A DNA stretch of 64,000 nt from Chitinophagales bacterium (GCA_020636495.1 JACJXQ010000008.1:3162001-3226000); one strand, 5' to 3'; counted from the first letter of the stretch, positions 1 through 9,891 are shown. Notes: generated from the letters alone by a model not told the origin. Program-made: numbers and translations.

Positions 1-3000
1 CACGCTAAATGGTATCTCCAGGCTGTTGCCACTTACCATGATACGGAATATATAAACACCGCTTGCCAGTCCGCCATCCAGTTCTACCTTACGTTCAAAC
101 TCCAGATCTTTTGATTGGCCTATGTCATTAAAGACAACAGTACCCAGTATACTCACCACTTCATATGGCATTATCTGGTCGTGATTCAGTTTTGCTTTTA
201 TAGTGAAAGTACCAGTATTAGGATTAGGGAACAGGATAACGGATTCTTTGTTTAACTCCGCACTGTTCACTACTACAATAATATTCTCTGCAATACTGCA
301 ACCATTCAACGTAGTGGTTAATGTATAGGGGCCTGCTGCATTTGCGGTAGCCCTGTAAATTACCGGGTCCTGCAAAAACGAGCCGAAACTATTGGGGCCC
401 TTCCATATAAAGGTAGCTCCGGGTTTAGGGTTCTCAACCTTCAGGAATAAATCACTGCCAACTGAAATAGGGCTGTTACTGCTTAATTGTGGTTTTTCAG
501 GAGTAGGCTTAACTACCACATCTACTTCAGCAGTTCTTGTACAACCTGCTCTGCTGGCTGTGACTATGAACTTCCCGTTGTCCATAGAATCAGCAGGGTC
601 TTTAAAGGCATCTTTGCCCAGGAACAAATAACCATGAGGGCCTGTCCAGGCATAAGCCACCGAACCTTTAGATGTATCCGACACTTTTAACTCCAGTCGT
701 TTACCCTCACATAGCGGGCTGTTATATGATACGTCCATGATCCCCGGTAAAGAGATAACATTTACAGCAAAGGTGTCATATCCTTTACATCCTGTAACTG
801 TTGAGGTAGCGATCACAACATAATTGCCCCTGTCTTCGGGTTTCGAACTATTGATCGTCACAACGGGGCCTGTACTACTGAATGTACTATTGTCACTGGT
901 CCACTTGTAGGTCTCAGTGGTTGTATCATTCACCTTAAGTATGATCGGCTTCCCTTCACACACAACAGGACTATCCGAGGTAATAACAGGCTGTGGAATA
1001 TCATAAATTACTACAGGTACCGTATCAGGTTCCGAAGGACACCCGTTTAATATCGTATAAGCCAGGTATTTACCTGCATGAACTGAAGGGTCAGCACCGG
1101 GTATTGATGGATTCTGACTGGTAGAGGAGTATCCTCCCGGACCATTCCAGGAATAGGTAATGCCTGAGGTTGATCCCGACGAAGTCAGGTTCAGCGTCTC
1201 GCCGGCACAAAGAGGTGCATTACTAGCGGCATTAGGCTGTGCAGGTTGTGGTTTAATCACCACTACTGCCGTATCATATGCTTTACAACCTCCGGCTTCA
1301 GCTTTCACTACGTAGGTTCCACCATCTGTTGGTTTGGCTTTAAAAATTGTTATCGACGCGCCAGGCAATGTTGTGGCACCCGGCGTTGTCCAGACCCGCT
1401 GTGCATTGCCCGGATGGGTAGACATCAGTTTCAGCGTATCACCTTCGCAAACAGGACTATTGGTAGTAATAACAGGTGGTGAAAGTGTATCCACTACTCT
1501 CAGGTACAAGCTGTCTGAACCAAATCCGCAACCGGGGGTTACTACTCTTATTGAATAATACCCAGAATCCACATATTGTACATTATTTCTCGTTGCAGTA
1601 TCAGTATTCGCACTCCAGTTCCCGGGGCCGCTCCACACTATCTGAGTGCCGGTAGGCTGAGAGGGTGAGAAATAGAAAGTCATATTGGCTGATGGACAAA
1701 CAATCGTACCAAGATTACTCATCGCTGTAACATTAATGATACTTGATTGAGTAATAGAAACTGTTATTGTATCTGTTTGTTTACAACCGGTAGAGGTGAG
1801 TTCTGATTGCAAAATGTATGTTCCGGCATAGCTGGTAGCAACATTGGGTATCGTCTGGTTGGCTCCCGTCTGGTTGTATCCACCCGGTCCAAACCACTCT
1901 ACCGACGCCCCTGTTGTAATATTAGTACCTGTCAATTGCAGATCTGCTCCGCTGCAAAGAGGGCTATTACTGCTGGCTACGGGTTTTGCCGGGGCCTGTT
2001 TGATGGTGACAGATACGGTATCTTTTACCGTACATCCTACCAGGTCTGCCGTCACGACATAATCGCCGGAGTACGAGGTCATTAATCCTGTTCTGGCCAC
2101 ACTGGTTTGTCCGGTGTTAGCTGTAAAACCTCCCGGTCCCTGCCAGTGGTATACAACGCCTGATGTGGCAGACGTGCCATATAACCATAAAGTATCGCTC
2201 GAACACACAGGCCCGTTGCTGCTGGCAGTGACTGGTGCCGGAGTTTGTCCTATTGTGACAACTGTGGTGTCCTTACTGTCACAATTGTTTTGTGTTACAG
2301 TAACAATATAACTACCTGCATTTGAGGTAGCGACATTGCTGATTGTAGGGTTTTGTTGGTTTGAAGAGAATGCCGGTCCACTCCAGCTAATGGGTAACCC
2401 GTTGGCAATGTTATTACCTGTAAGATGCAGGTCCTGACCACTACACAGTGGGCCGTTGTTGCCTGCCACCGGTTTAGGTGCCGCCTGGCGTATTGTTACG
2501 GATGTTGTGTCTGAACGCGTACAACCATTCAGAATAGCAGTAACGATATAATCACCAGACATGGAACTGCTCATGTTCGTACGTGTCACATTCTGGCCAT
2601 ATTGTACATAGCTTACCGGCCCTGTCCACATATAAGTGCTTCCCGAAGAAGAAGCCGTAGAAGACAAATGAAGGATACTGTTACTACACACTGGTCCATC
2701 ATTAGATGCAACCGGCCAGGTTGGTTTGGGCTTAATGAGTATGTCATTACCATTATCGTAAGAGGTGTCTATAGGCATAGTAGCAATAATCCTTATCCTG
2801 AAACCGCTGCCTGTCATGTTAGATGGCAAGCCTACATTTATTGTACCTGCACCGGTAGCAGCCTTGCTGCCTATATTCACCGGCGAAGCGAAACTACCTG
2901 AGCTATTTGAAAGTTGTACGGTAAACGTGTTACCACTTACAAATGGATTGGTGACACCATAATTAAGCACAAAAGAATCTTCTATACAATGAACAGTCTG

Positions 3001-5184
3001 TGTAAATGGCTGGAAAATGAATGCACTCGTATCCGGGGTAAACTTGGTCAGGAAACCGTCGTTACCACCTCCACTATAGCTATTCTGCCTGCCACTGTAT
3101 GCTATACCGGTATCACTTTCGGTATAGCCACACATGTATACGACGCCACCAGGTGCCGTAATGACACCCACACCGTAGTCATTCTGGCCTCCGCCATAAT
3201 ATGAGCTCCATATTTTACTGCCTGATGTACTGTATATGTACAACATAGCATCAAATGACGGGTTACCTGGATCTGCCTTTGAAGTCCTGTGTGCACCTGT
3301 TGTCGCAATACCTGAAGTGCTCGCAGTACGACCTGCTATATTTAAGTCTCCATACTCGTCTATGGTTATGTTACCGCCGTAATCTGTATTAGATCCGCCC
3401 ATATAGGTGCCCCACGAACGCTGACCGGTACTGTCAAATTGGGCCACGAATGCATCATATGCACCACCAAATACAGTTTGTTTACCGCTGGTAGCAATAT
3501 TTGCTGAACTCTGGGTACCGCCTGATATATAAATATTGTTGGTATCTCCTATTACAATACCACCGGCAGTTTCATGGTATGCACCACCGTAATAAGTAGC
3601 CCAAATGCGTTGGCCATTAATTGGATTGAATTTAGCAATGAGTATCTCGAAATACCGGTTATTGTTGTTTGGAGTAGGGTCATTTACCACCCATACAGGT
3701 GCGTAGGTTCCTGATGTTCCAAGGGTATCACTTTTAAATTCACCCATCACATATACTATACCATTGGGATCTGTAGTTACATTTGTAAAAAAGTCATCGT
3801 AGGTACCTCCGTAATATGATCCCCATTGCCTTACACCATTCTTATTGAACTTGGCAATGTAGCCATCATACAGACTATGCCTTGACGACTGCGCTACACC
3901 ACTGGTTGCAATACCTGTATCACTGGTTGTCCGACCTACCAGGTATATATTATTGTTCAGGTCGCAGGTCACATAGGTCTGAAACTGGTCAACGGATGTT
4001 TTTTCCTCTCCGGCACCACCATAGTAGGTGCACCATACCCTTTGCCCTGACGAGTTAAGTTTACCCAGGAATGCATCACTGCCTCCCCCGCCTCTGTTCA
4101 CCTGGTGAGCTCCGGAAGATGCAAGTGTGGATGACGTATCTGTTACACCACTAAACACTATATCGCCTTCGCCGTTTACCTTCACTGCATTGATAACATC
4201 TCTTCCCCTGCCGCCATAATATGTACACCACAAACGTACACCTGCAGGAGTGAGTTTGATGACGTAGCCATCTGCAACACCACTGAAAGTATCAATTGCA
4301 GTACCTGAGGTAGCCACGTTTGTTCCGCTGCTGGTCAACCCCGCCATATAAACGTTGTAGTAAGTATCAACTGCAAGGTCGTACGACTGGTCAAGGCCTG
4401 TACCTCCCATATAGGTAGCCCACTCAAGTGAAGGATCTATGACGATATGGCCCTCATACTTGTCAACCGAAAAAGTTACCGTACTACCCGATAATTTGTA
4501 GGCAGAAGGTATGGCAATATCGGTATTTGCATAGTAAGTATATGGTGCGTGTTCGGTAATTCGTCCGTAAGGAGTTGTAGCTATTACTTCTCCACCCTCA
4601 ATAGCAAGACCTGTAGCACCTGAATATTCCATCCGTATATCATCTGTATTACCTCCCGGGTGAATGATAAAATCATATTTCAGCTTACCATCGTAGTTGT
4701 AGAGCACCCAGTCGATATTATTATAAATGTTCTTATAGGTAATTTTCCTGAATGTACGTGTCGTTACATCTTCAAGACCCGGAGTATAATAACGCTCTAT
4801 AGCGTCGGTCTGTTCTTCTGCTACAGGCAGTACATTGACATTAGCACCTACAAGTGTTACATCCATCCTGTAACTTGCTATCAAATCCTGTGGTGAATTA
4901 TGCTCCTCCTCTTCGCTTGTAGCCAACTGCTTGTTCCACTGATAGTGTATGCCTCCTGAACCAATGAATATATTCAATTTACCTGCAGGAACTTTAAAAT
5001 CTATATCACTTCTTACATGATCATACTGGTCTTTGATCTGACCCTTATTCTCAATAAAACATATTGATTTTTCTCCAACAAACTCTTTGTTTTTGGGTGA
5101 CGCAGTGATAATATTGTTAGGTGCCATTGCAATGAGGGTCAGTAATACAATGACAAATACACGTTTGTGTATAACGTTTACCAT
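1..5184 (-). CDS. Giant T9SS-exported protein with SBBP and Ig-like repeats (C-terminus cut by window)
   Basis: The frame is open from an ATG at 5184 to the window edge, 1728 codons. After a signal peptide (about 1-29) comes an N-terminal module with the FIENKGQI motif (43-50) typical of large secreted Bacteroidota proteins. Residues about 230-740 hold repeated WGxYYGG and SGxAxTSG units, the SBBP beta-propeller repeats. From about 820 to 1640 run about ten Ig-like repeats of about 80 residues, each opening with a form of SNSPLCxG and carrying a WxGP core. From about 1645 an FPNPNTGTF sequence starts a type A T9SS sorting domain whose last residues lie outside the window. It is likely a surface or released adhesin-like protein; the ligand is unknown. 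PorT, a T9SS component, is encoded at 23 kb. Confidence 0.9.
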   Translation of the reverse strand, partial: MVNVIHKRVFVIVLLTLIAMAPNNIITASPKNKEFVGEKSICFIENKGQIKDQYDHVRSDIDFKVPAGKLNIFIGSGGIHYQWNKQLATSEEEEHNSPQDLIASYRMDVTLVGANVNVLPVAEEQTDAIERYYTPGLEDVTTRTFRKITYKNIYNNIDWVLYNYDGKLKYDFIIHPGGNTDDIRMEYSGATGLAIEGGEVIATTPYGRITEHAPYTYYANTDIAIPSAYKLSGSTVTFSVDKYEGHIVIDPSLEWATYMGGTGLDQSYDLAVDTYYNVYMAGLTSSGTNVATSGTAIDTFSGVADGYVIKLTPAGVRLWCTYYGGRGRDVINAVKVNGEGDIVFSGVTDTSSTLASSGAHQVNRGGGGSDAFLGKLNSSGQRVWCTYYGGAGEEKTSVDQFQTYVTCDLNNNIYLVGRTTSDTGIATSGVAQSSRHSLYDGYIAKFNKNGVRQWGSYYGGTYDDFFTNVTTDPNGIVYVMGEFKSDTLGTSGTYAPVWVVNDPTPNNNNRYFEILIAKFNPINGQRIWATYYGGAYHETAGGIVIGDTNNIYISGGTQSSANIATSGKQTVFGGAYDAFVAQFDSTGQRSWGTYMGGSNTDYGGNITIDEYGDLNIAGRTASTSGIATTGAHRTSKADPGNPSFDAMLYIYSTSGSKIWSSYYGGGQNDYGVGVITAPGGVVYMCGYTESDTGIAYSGRQNSYSGGGNDGFLTKFTPDTSAFIFQPFTQTVHCIEDSFVLNYGVTNPFVSGNTFTVQLSNSSGSFASPVNIGSKAATGAGTINVGLPSNMTGSGFRIRIIATMPIDTSYDNGNDILIKPKPTWPVASNDGPVCSNSILHLSSTASSSGSTYMWTGPVSYVQYGQNVTRTNMSSSMSGDYIVTAILNGCTRSDTTSVTIRQAAPKPVAGNNGPLCSGQDLHLTGNNIANGLPISWSGPAFSSNQQNPTISNVATSNAGSYIVTVTQNNCDSKDTTVVTIGQTPAPVTASSNGPVCSSDTLWLYGTSATSGVVYHWQGPGGFTANTGQTSVARTGLMTSYSGDYVVTADLVGCTVKDTVSVTIKQAPAKPVASSNSPLCSGADLQLTGTNITTGASVEWFGPGGYNQTGANQTIPNVATSYAGTYILQSELTSTGCKQTDTITVSITQSSIINVTAMSNLGTIVCPSANMTFYFSPSQPTGTQIVWSGPGNWSANTDTATRNNVQYVDSGYYSIRVVTPGCGFGSDSLYLRVVDTLSPPVITTNSPVCEGDTLKLMSTHPGNAQRVWTTPGATTLPGASITIFKAKPTDGGTYVVKAEAGGCKAYDTAVVVIKPQPAQPNAASNAPLCAGETLNLTSSGSTSGITYSWNGPGGYSSTSQNPSIPGADPSVHAGKYLAYTILNGCPSEPDTVPVVIYDIPQPVITSDSPVVCEGKPIILKVNDTTTETYKWTSDNSTFSSTGPVVTINSSKPEDRGNYVVIATSTVTGCKGYDTFAVNVISLPGIMDVSYNSPLCEGKRLELKVSDTSKGSVAYAWTGPHGYLFLGKDAFKDPADSMDNGKFIVTASRAGCTRTAEVDVVVKPTPEKPQLSSNSPISVGSDLFLKVENPKPGATFIWKGPNSFGSFLQDPVIYRATANAAGPYTLTTTLNGCSIAENIIVVVNSAELNKESVILFPNPNTGTFTIKAKLNHDQIMPYEVVSILGTVVFNDIGQSKDLEFERKVELDGGLASGVYIFRIMVSGNSLEIPFSV

Positions 5185-5285
5185 TAGATACAAATTTTCG
5201 TATTTAAAGATAGCTAAATTGAGCAATACAGATACACTTACATTAAAATCTGCAGGTTATTTATGCCGATTTTAATATTATTAGT

Positions 5286-5567
5286 TTATAACTGCTTTAT
5301 AAATGATTCTATTGTCTTCTGTATGATCTCTTTCAGGCTGGTGGTAATATCCTCTTTACTGCTGTTTTCGGGTTTATATTCCTCAACAAATGACACACCG
5401 GTTTTGGTCAGTTCCTGCTCAAGTTGTTTCAATTGAGTCATCAGGTCATCAAAGTCAGGGCGTCCTCCCTGCCTGACGGTCATAATTTTGACGTTGGCTA
5501 AATATTTAGCTGAAATGGCGGAAGCCATATCCTCAAAGAGGCGGATGGTATTCTCAAATTGACCCAT
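5286..5567 (-). CDS. Small hypothetical protein
   Basis: A 93-residue acidic, probably cytoplasmic protein starting MGQFENTIRLFEDM and ending in ESFIKQL. A start 12 codons further up (5603) is open, but the added residues look neither like a signal peptide nor like a conserved N-terminus, so the inner ATG is preferred. Residues about 45-65 and 75-93 look helical. I do not recognise a family. It lies about 100 bp upstream of the giant surface protein on the same strand and could be co-transcribed with it. Confidence 0.5.
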   Translation of the reverse strand: MGQFENTIRLFEDMASAISAKYLANVKIMTVRQGGRPDFDDLMTQLKQLEQELTKTGVSFVEEYKPENSSKEDITTSLKEIIQKTIESFIKQL

Positions 5568-5649
5568 TGCAGAGTAGACTATAACAAATATATAAAAATA
5601 CAATCAAACATAACAACGACCTTTGTCATAGGTCATTGTCGTAAGAACA

Positions 5650-5689
5650 TTAAAAACAAAAGCTGACCACATGTTTATATGGTCAGCTT
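5650..5689 (-). terminator. Rho-independent terminator of the small Cys lipoprotein gene
   Basis: A perfect 10-bp stem (AAGCTGACCA at 5660-5669, TGGTCAGCTT at 5680-5689) with a 10-nt loop. Read on the minus strand it is followed by a T-rich run, and it lies 20 nt past the stop of the gene ending at 5711. Confidence 0.75.
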
Positions 5690-5710
5690 AAATATGTTTT
5701 ACTGAGCAGA

Positions 5711-5941
5711 CTATTTTATTGAGCAGGTAGTCGCGCTTTTTGTAGGTATTGCAGTTGTGATTCGAGATTCCCAGTCTTCACACAGACGCGTTGCATGTGA
5801 TTTCTTATTGGTATAATAAATCATCTGATCTTCTTCGTTGGTCTCCGGATCCACGCAAGTGCAGGTATATTCCTTAGAACAAGATGCAAATACAACAGTG
5901 GCCATCGCCAGGAATAACATTTTCTTCATTTTGCTTTTCAT
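5711..5941 (-). CDS. Small Cys-motif lipoprotein, family member 1
   Basis: 76 residues. A signal peptide ends in a lipobox (FASC, Cys21), so the mature protein should be lipid-anchored. The mature part has YTCTC (Cys27, Cys29), a third Cys at 54 and a fourth at 73 in the C-terminal CSIK. The same layout (lipobox, CxC, single Cys, final C-x-I/L-K/R) recurs at 6072-6296 and 16011-16274, so this is a small paralogous family within the window. A perfect TAATTTTG promoter box lies 34 nt upstream and a strong terminator follows, so it is its own transcription unit. Function unknown; metal binding or two disulfides are possible. A second ATG four codons in is equally usable. Confidence 0.75.
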   Translation of the reverse strand: MKSKMKKMLFLAMATVVFASCSKEYTCTCVDPETNEEDQMIYYTNKKSHATRLCEDWESRITTAIPTKSATTCSIK

Positions 5942-5974
5942 TTATCAGGCCTACAAAATAGACATTTAAGTTAA

Positions 5975-5982
5975 CAAAATTA
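5975..5982 (-). promoter_or_regulatory. Promoter -7 box TAATTTTG
   Basis: Exact match to the Bacteroidota TAnnTTTG -7 element, 34 nt before the ATG of the Cys lipoprotein at 5941. Confidence 0.5.
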
Positions 5983-6071
5983 TAAAACTCCTGTCGATTT
6001 TTATATATCCGGCGTATTGTATTTGTCATATAAATGTTGATTTTATATGGCAATAAGCAGACATTGATAGC

Positions 6072-6296
6072 CTATTTGATATTGCATTCAATATTCTTAC
6101 CATAGAAGTTGGCTGTATCTGCGTGGTCGTGGCAGATATATGAGGCCTCTCCAGACGTTTGTACCCTGATTGTATATGTAGTGTCTGTTTTACCCGAACT
6201 TTTATCATCGCATGTGCATGTGTAACCATAGGTATCCTTTTTGCGACAGGCAACGAATACCATCACTATCATAACCGGAATAACTAAATGCTTCAT
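6072..6296 (-). CDS. Small Cys-motif lipoprotein, family member 2
   Basis: 74 residues starting at the ATG at 6296. The lipobox is FVAC (Cys17), followed by GYTCTC (Cys27, Cys29), Cys55 and a C-terminal CNIK (Cys71). It matches the neighbouring protein at 5711-5941 in spacing: CxC to third Cys 26 residues here against 25 there. A longer frame runs up to 6419 but overlaps the TonB receptor and would bury the signal peptide. It begins 29 nt after the receptor stop with no promoter box between, so it is probably the last gene of an rpe-receptor-lipoprotein transcript. Function unknown. Confidence 0.75.
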   Translation of the reverse strand: MKHLVIPVMIVMVFVACRKKDTYGYTCTCDDKSSGKTDTTYTIRVQTSGEASYICHDHADTANFYGKNIECNIK

Positions 6297-6325
6297 CTCT
6301 TTATATATGTAAGTTATAATATACG

Positions 6326-8779
6326 TCAAAAATCGACGACCAGTTTGGCATTGATCAACCTGGACGTGAGCCTGTTGGGCACAGCAAAGGTAAGCGAACT
6401 GGTCTGATCCTGTACCCATGTGTATGACAATGTATTCTGTATACCCAAAAGGTTAAACACCTCTGCACTGAACCAGATATTTTTAAAAGCACTGAGCAGC
6501 TTCTTATCTGTATGCTTCTCGCCATTCAGCAGCAAGGCTGAAAATCCGATATCTACTCTTATGTATTGCGGCAGGCGCAATGTATCTCCATAGCGCTTCT
6601 TATCAGGCGGGCCAAAGGGCAGGCCGGTTGTGTATATGGTGTTCAGGTGCATCTTAAAGTTCTTATTACGGGGCAGGTAATCCTCAAAATACATACCCAG
6701 CATAAAGCGCTGATCGGTAGGACGTGGTATATAACCCGGGTAGATCGTTGCGCTGTCTGCACCGCTAACATCCCTGTAGACTATTTTATCATCCTTTACA
6801 TCCTCTTCTGCCTTGAGTATACCTATACTTATCCATGAAGTAGCATCTTTTACAATGTCACCATATATCCTCATTTCGCCACCGTATACCCTGCCTACCG
6901 CGTCATTCTGCCCGAAATACCGGATACGAACATTATCATACTCATATGGTACAATGTCCCAAAGACCCTTATAATACACTTCTGTCGTCAGTTTGAATGG
7001 CCGGCCCCAACTCTCAAAGTTGTAATCGGTACCCAGCAATATGTGAAATGACTTCTGTGCTTTCAGGTTCATATTCACATTGCCATTCAGGTCGCGCATT
7101 TCACGATAGAATGGTGGTTGCTGGTACAAGCCACCCGCCAGTTTAAACACTATATCTCTTTTCCATTCAGGCTTAAATGCCAGGTGCGCCCTGGGGCTTA
7201 CCAGCAGTTCGCCGTTCAGCGTACTGTAATTGAACCGGGCACCAATCGACCCTGTCAGATCTATAGAATCGCCGATCCTGAAATTGTCCTGCAGATAGCC
7301 GGTATATCTCAGGTAATTAAAATCAGCCGTTGAGGAGTATACCCTTGTCAACTCCAGGCTATTCGGGTCGAATGGTTGGGTGAAACCCGCAGAGTCGCGT
7401 CGCTCCCACTCATTCAGCTTATCGGAAATACTGGTAACATTAGCACCCAGCCCCCATTGTATAAAATGCTTCCCCCCGTCATAAGAGCCTTTATGTGCCA
7501 CATCTCCAACATTCACTCTCAGATAGTTGCGGGCATATGTATGGATGACCCCGGTACCCAGGTAGGTTTTCAACTGTCCGAAGTTCTCCTTACCAAGATC
7601 TGTCTCCAGTTCACCCAGCAGGTATTCACCCGATATATCATAGGTCTCCTTTTCATTGGTCTGAAAACCGGAAGCCAGCAGTTTGAGCCTCAGTTTTGTA
7701 TTGGGTTTGTAGGTGGTAGAAATACCTCCAAAACGTGAATCGAACTGGTCGGTCTCGGAACCATTATAGAATACCCGAAGCTGGTAGGCTTTATTGATAA
7801 GCCCGAAGCTGCTGGTAGACTCCTTGGGAATATACCTGAACCTGTTACGCGCATAGTTGCCTATCAGCTCAACCTCCCATTTAGCATTGAAATGGTACTT
7901 TATATCAGCCTGTATATCTGTGAACGATGGGTTGTATATACCCTTTGTGGGCTGCGCCTTAAGTAAGTACTGGTTGCTTTTTTGCCTGGCGCCGAACAGC
8001 CAGGTAAGCTTATTATTCTTTGAGGCCCCCTCCAATGCCAGGCTGGCACCTAACATACTGGCTACTGCCCTGCCACCAAACTTTGTCGGGTTCTTATAGT
8101 TCACATCCAGCACGCTGGACATTTTATCGCCATATTTTGACTGGAAACCGCCTATAGAAAAATTAACACCGGACACAAGATCTGCATTAACGAAACTCAT
8201 TCCCTCCTGCTGTCCGCTGCGGGTAAGAAAAGGGCGGTATATCTCAAAGTCGTTTACATACACCAGGTTCTCATCGTAGTTACCACCGCGCACATTGTAT
8301 TGAGATGTCAATTCGTTGTTGCTGCCCACATAGGTTTTTATCAATGCCTCAACACCACTACCAAAACTGGTGCTTGGCAAAAGTCCGGCCTTACTCACAT
8401 CCAGCTTAATATTGCCTGCCTCGTCCCTACGCTCTGCCATTTTTACAAAGTCCTTCATTTGCGTGGCTGAAGGAGCCAGTTGTATGTTTATTGTCTTACT
8501 TTGCCCGGGTATCATCACCAGCGATTGAGATTGGACTTCATATCCAAGGTGAGAGAACACGAGTGTTACCCTGCTGTTGGCAGGTATTTCCAGTTTATAA
8601 TCTCCTTTACGGTCAGTACTAGTGCCAATGGCCGTACCACTCAGCGCAACCGTCACAGCGTCCATAGCCTTACCCCTCTCATTGGTTACTTTGCCATTGA
8701 TGTATGCATATTGCTGGGCATGAACACCATAAATAATGGTGACCAGGCAAATAAATAAGGCAGTGAGTTTCTTTAGCAT
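6326..8779 (-). CDS. TonB-dependent receptor with carboxypeptidase-like N-terminal domain
   Basis: 817 residues: signal peptide about 1-21, a carboxypeptidase-regulatory-like domain about 26-108 (INGKVTNERGKAMDAVTVAL), a plug domain about 130-240 (YNVRGGNYDENLVYVNDFE), then a long beta-barrel with many aromatic-rich strands and a terminal Phe (LVVDF), as expected for an outer-membrane barrel. It should import a bulky ligand across the outer membrane with TonB energy; the substrate cannot be read from sequence. No SusD partner is adjacent, which argues against a standard glycan-uptake pair. It starts 28 nt after rpe on the same strand, so the two are likely co-transcribed. Confidence 0.9.
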   Translation of the reverse strand: MLKKLTALFICLVTIIYGVHAQQYAYINGKVTNERGKAMDAVTVALSGTAIGTSTDRKGDYKLEIPANSRVTLVFSHLGYEVQSQSLVMIPGQSKTINIQLAPSATQMKDFVKMAERRDEAGNIKLDVSKAGLLPSTSFGSGVEALIKTYVGSNNELTSQYNVRGGNYDENLVYVNDFEIYRPFLTRSGQQEGMSFVNADLVSGVNFSIGGFQSKYGDKMSSVLDVNYKNPTKFGGRAVASMLGASLALEGASKNNKLTWLFGARQKSNQYLLKAQPTKGIYNPSFTDIQADIKYHFNAKWEVELIGNYARNRFRYIPKESTSSFGLINKAYQLRVFYNGSETDQFDSRFGGISTTYKPNTKLRLKLLASGFQTNEKETYDISGEYLLGELETDLGKENFGQLKTYLGTGVIHTYARNYLRVNVGDVAHKGSYDGGKHFIQWGLGANVTSISDKLNEWERRDSAGFTQPFDPNSLELTRVYSSTADFNYLRYTGYLQDNFRIGDSIDLTGSIGARFNYSTLNGELLVSPRAHLAFKPEWKRDIVFKLAGGLYQQPPFYREMRDLNGNVNMNLKAQKSFHILLGTDYNFESWGRPFKLTTEVYYKGLWDIVPYEYDNVRIRYFGQNDAVGRVYGGEMRIYGDIVKDATSWISIGILKAEEDVKDDKIVYRDVSGADSATIYPGYIPRPTDQRFMLGMYFEDYLPRNKNFKMHLNTIYTTGLPFGPPDKKRYGDTLRLPQYIRVDIGFSALLLNGEKHTDKKLLSAFKNIWFSAEVFNLLGIQNTLSYTWVQDQTSSLTFAVPNRLTSRLINAKLVVDF

Positions 8780-8807
8780 CTGACTGAAAACGGGTATAGT
8801 TGATGTT

Positions 8808-9461
8808 TTATTTTCCTGCCTGTTTCAATTTCCTGATCATTTCAGCCGGGTCGGGAGATGAAAAGACCGTATTACCCGCAACCAGCACATCGGCTCCTGC
8901 TTCTACCAGCGTAGGTGCATTTTCGAGTGTAACTCCACCGTCTACCTCTATAAGTGCTTTGCTGCCGGAGTCTGTGATCATCTTTTTCACCTTGCGTATC
9001 TTTTCTATTGCCTGCGGTATGAACTTCTGTCCGCCAAAACCAGGATTCACACTCATGATCAGTACCAGGTCTATATCAGTTATCACATCTTCGAGCAGAT
9101 GTACAGGCGTGTGCGGATTGAGCGAAACACCCGCCTTCATACCCAATGCTTTAATAGCCTGCAGATTGCGGTGCAGGTGCGTGCTGGCCTCGTAATGTAT
9201 GGTCAGAATATCTGCGCCGGCATCTTTGAAAGCCTCGAAATACCTTTCCGGCTCCACGATCATCAGGTGCACATCAAAGGTCTTGGTAGCGGTTTTCTTC
9301 ATGGTTTTGATGATGGGCATACCATAACTGATATTGGGCACAAAGCGCCCATCCATAACATCCAGGTGAAACCAGTCGGCCTCGCTGTTGTTGATCATTT
9401 CGATGTCACGGCCCAGGTTCAGGAAATCGGCAGATAATAAAGAAGGCGCTATCAGGGGCAT
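8808..9461 (-). CDS. rpe: Ribulose-phosphate 3-epimerase
   Basis: 217 residues, the usual family length. It interconverts ribulose 5-phosphate and xylulose 5-phosphate in the pentose phosphate pathway, as a cytoplasmic metal-dependent TIM barrel. Visible family features are the IAPSLLSADF start, metal ligands in FHLDVMDG (His32, Asp34), His65 in FDVHLM, the SVNPGFGGQ phosphate loop (137-145) and Asp174 in IEVDGG. It is the first gene of a probable transcript running into the TonB receptor and a Cys lipoprotein, with no obvious functional link to either. Confidence 0.97.
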   Translation of the reverse strand: MPLIAPSLLSADFLNLGRDIEMINNSEADWFHLDVMDGRFVPNISYGMPIIKTMKKTATKTFDVHLMIVEPERYFEAFKDAGADILTIHYEASTHLHRNLQAIKALGMKAGVSLNPHTPVHLLEDVITDIDLVLIMSVNPGFGGQKFIPQAIEKIRKVKKMITDSGSKALIEVDGGVTLENAPTLVEAGADVLVAGNTVFSSPDPAEMIRKLKQAGK

Positions 9462-9590
9462 TATTATATATTTTGTTGTTTAAGGTTGCAAGATAAGGTT
9501 AATAGGGTAAAACGGGAATGTGCACAGGATTTTTGGTCATTGCCGGCAAACACCGGGCCTTTGGGGCGCGTATTGGTGTCCAACAGGCTC

Positions 9591-9696
9591 ATTTTGTTAA
9601 GTAGCCCACACCAAAGTTTAACCAAAAGCAATACCGGGCCTTTGCAACAGACTGACAATGAATGTGTTGAAATACAATTGTTAAGTAATGTTAAGT
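9591..9696 (-). repeat. 106-nt dispersed intergenic repeat, copy A
   Basis: Read on the minus strand this block aligns without gaps to 56707-56812 on the plus strand; by hand I count about 75 of 106 positions identical. Conserved parts are the first 22 nt (beginning ACTTAACATTACTTAACA), a central TTGCAAAnGCCCGnTATTGC, GTTAAAC, and a final ACTTAACAAAAT. Both copies lie in intergenic DNA just downstream of a GC-rich hairpin. Nature unknown: it could be a mobile repeat or a structured RNA. Confidence 0.7.
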
Positions 9697-9732
9697 AAAA
9701 CAACGTATCGTCGCAACAGTTAACAAAAGGGA

Positions 9733-9761
9733 AAAGCGCCCTGCTTACCGGCGGGCGCTTT
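9733..9761. terminator. Hairpin, probable bidirectional terminator
   Basis: Nine-bp perfect stem AAAGCGCCC (9733-9741) and GGGCGCTTT (9753-9761) with an 11-nt loop. T-rich on both flanks, though neither run is perfect. It could end transcripts from the 9892-11605 operon. Confidence 0.55.
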
Positions 9762-9891
9762 ATATTATATATTTTCCTGTGCAATCTATTCATAAGTACA
9801 GGTACAGGTTTTAAAGAACAAATATACAATATATTACCAAATAAAACAATAATACCAGAAGGAGATTTTGCAACAATCTTCAGACAGGAAA

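Larger units (their letters stand above)
9462..9891. other. Intergenic region with a dispersed repeat and a hairpin
   Basis: 430 nt without a convincing gene. A minus-strand frame of 143 codons covers most of it, but it is Cys/Leu-rich, has no family features and spans a terminator-like hairpin. The stretch holds the 106-nt repeat A (9591-9696), a GC-rich hairpin (9733-9761) and a 12-nt direct repeat ACCGGGCCTTTG at 9552-9563 and 9633-9644. Confidence 0.6.

Noticed and set aside
1807..2085. Several 60-100-codon plus-strand frames within 1-5184
   Set aside because: Antisense shadows of the repeat-rich surface protein; no starts, signals or family motifs of their own.
7376..7738. 120-codon plus-strand frame inside the TonB receptor
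   Set aside because: Antisense to a well-supported receptor and with no recognisable features.
9591..9696. Reading the dispersed repeat as an integron attC site
   Set aside because: ACTTAAC and GTTAAAC fit RYYYAAC and GTTRRRY, but there is no integrase, no cassette array and the arrangement of motifs is partly direct rather than inverted.
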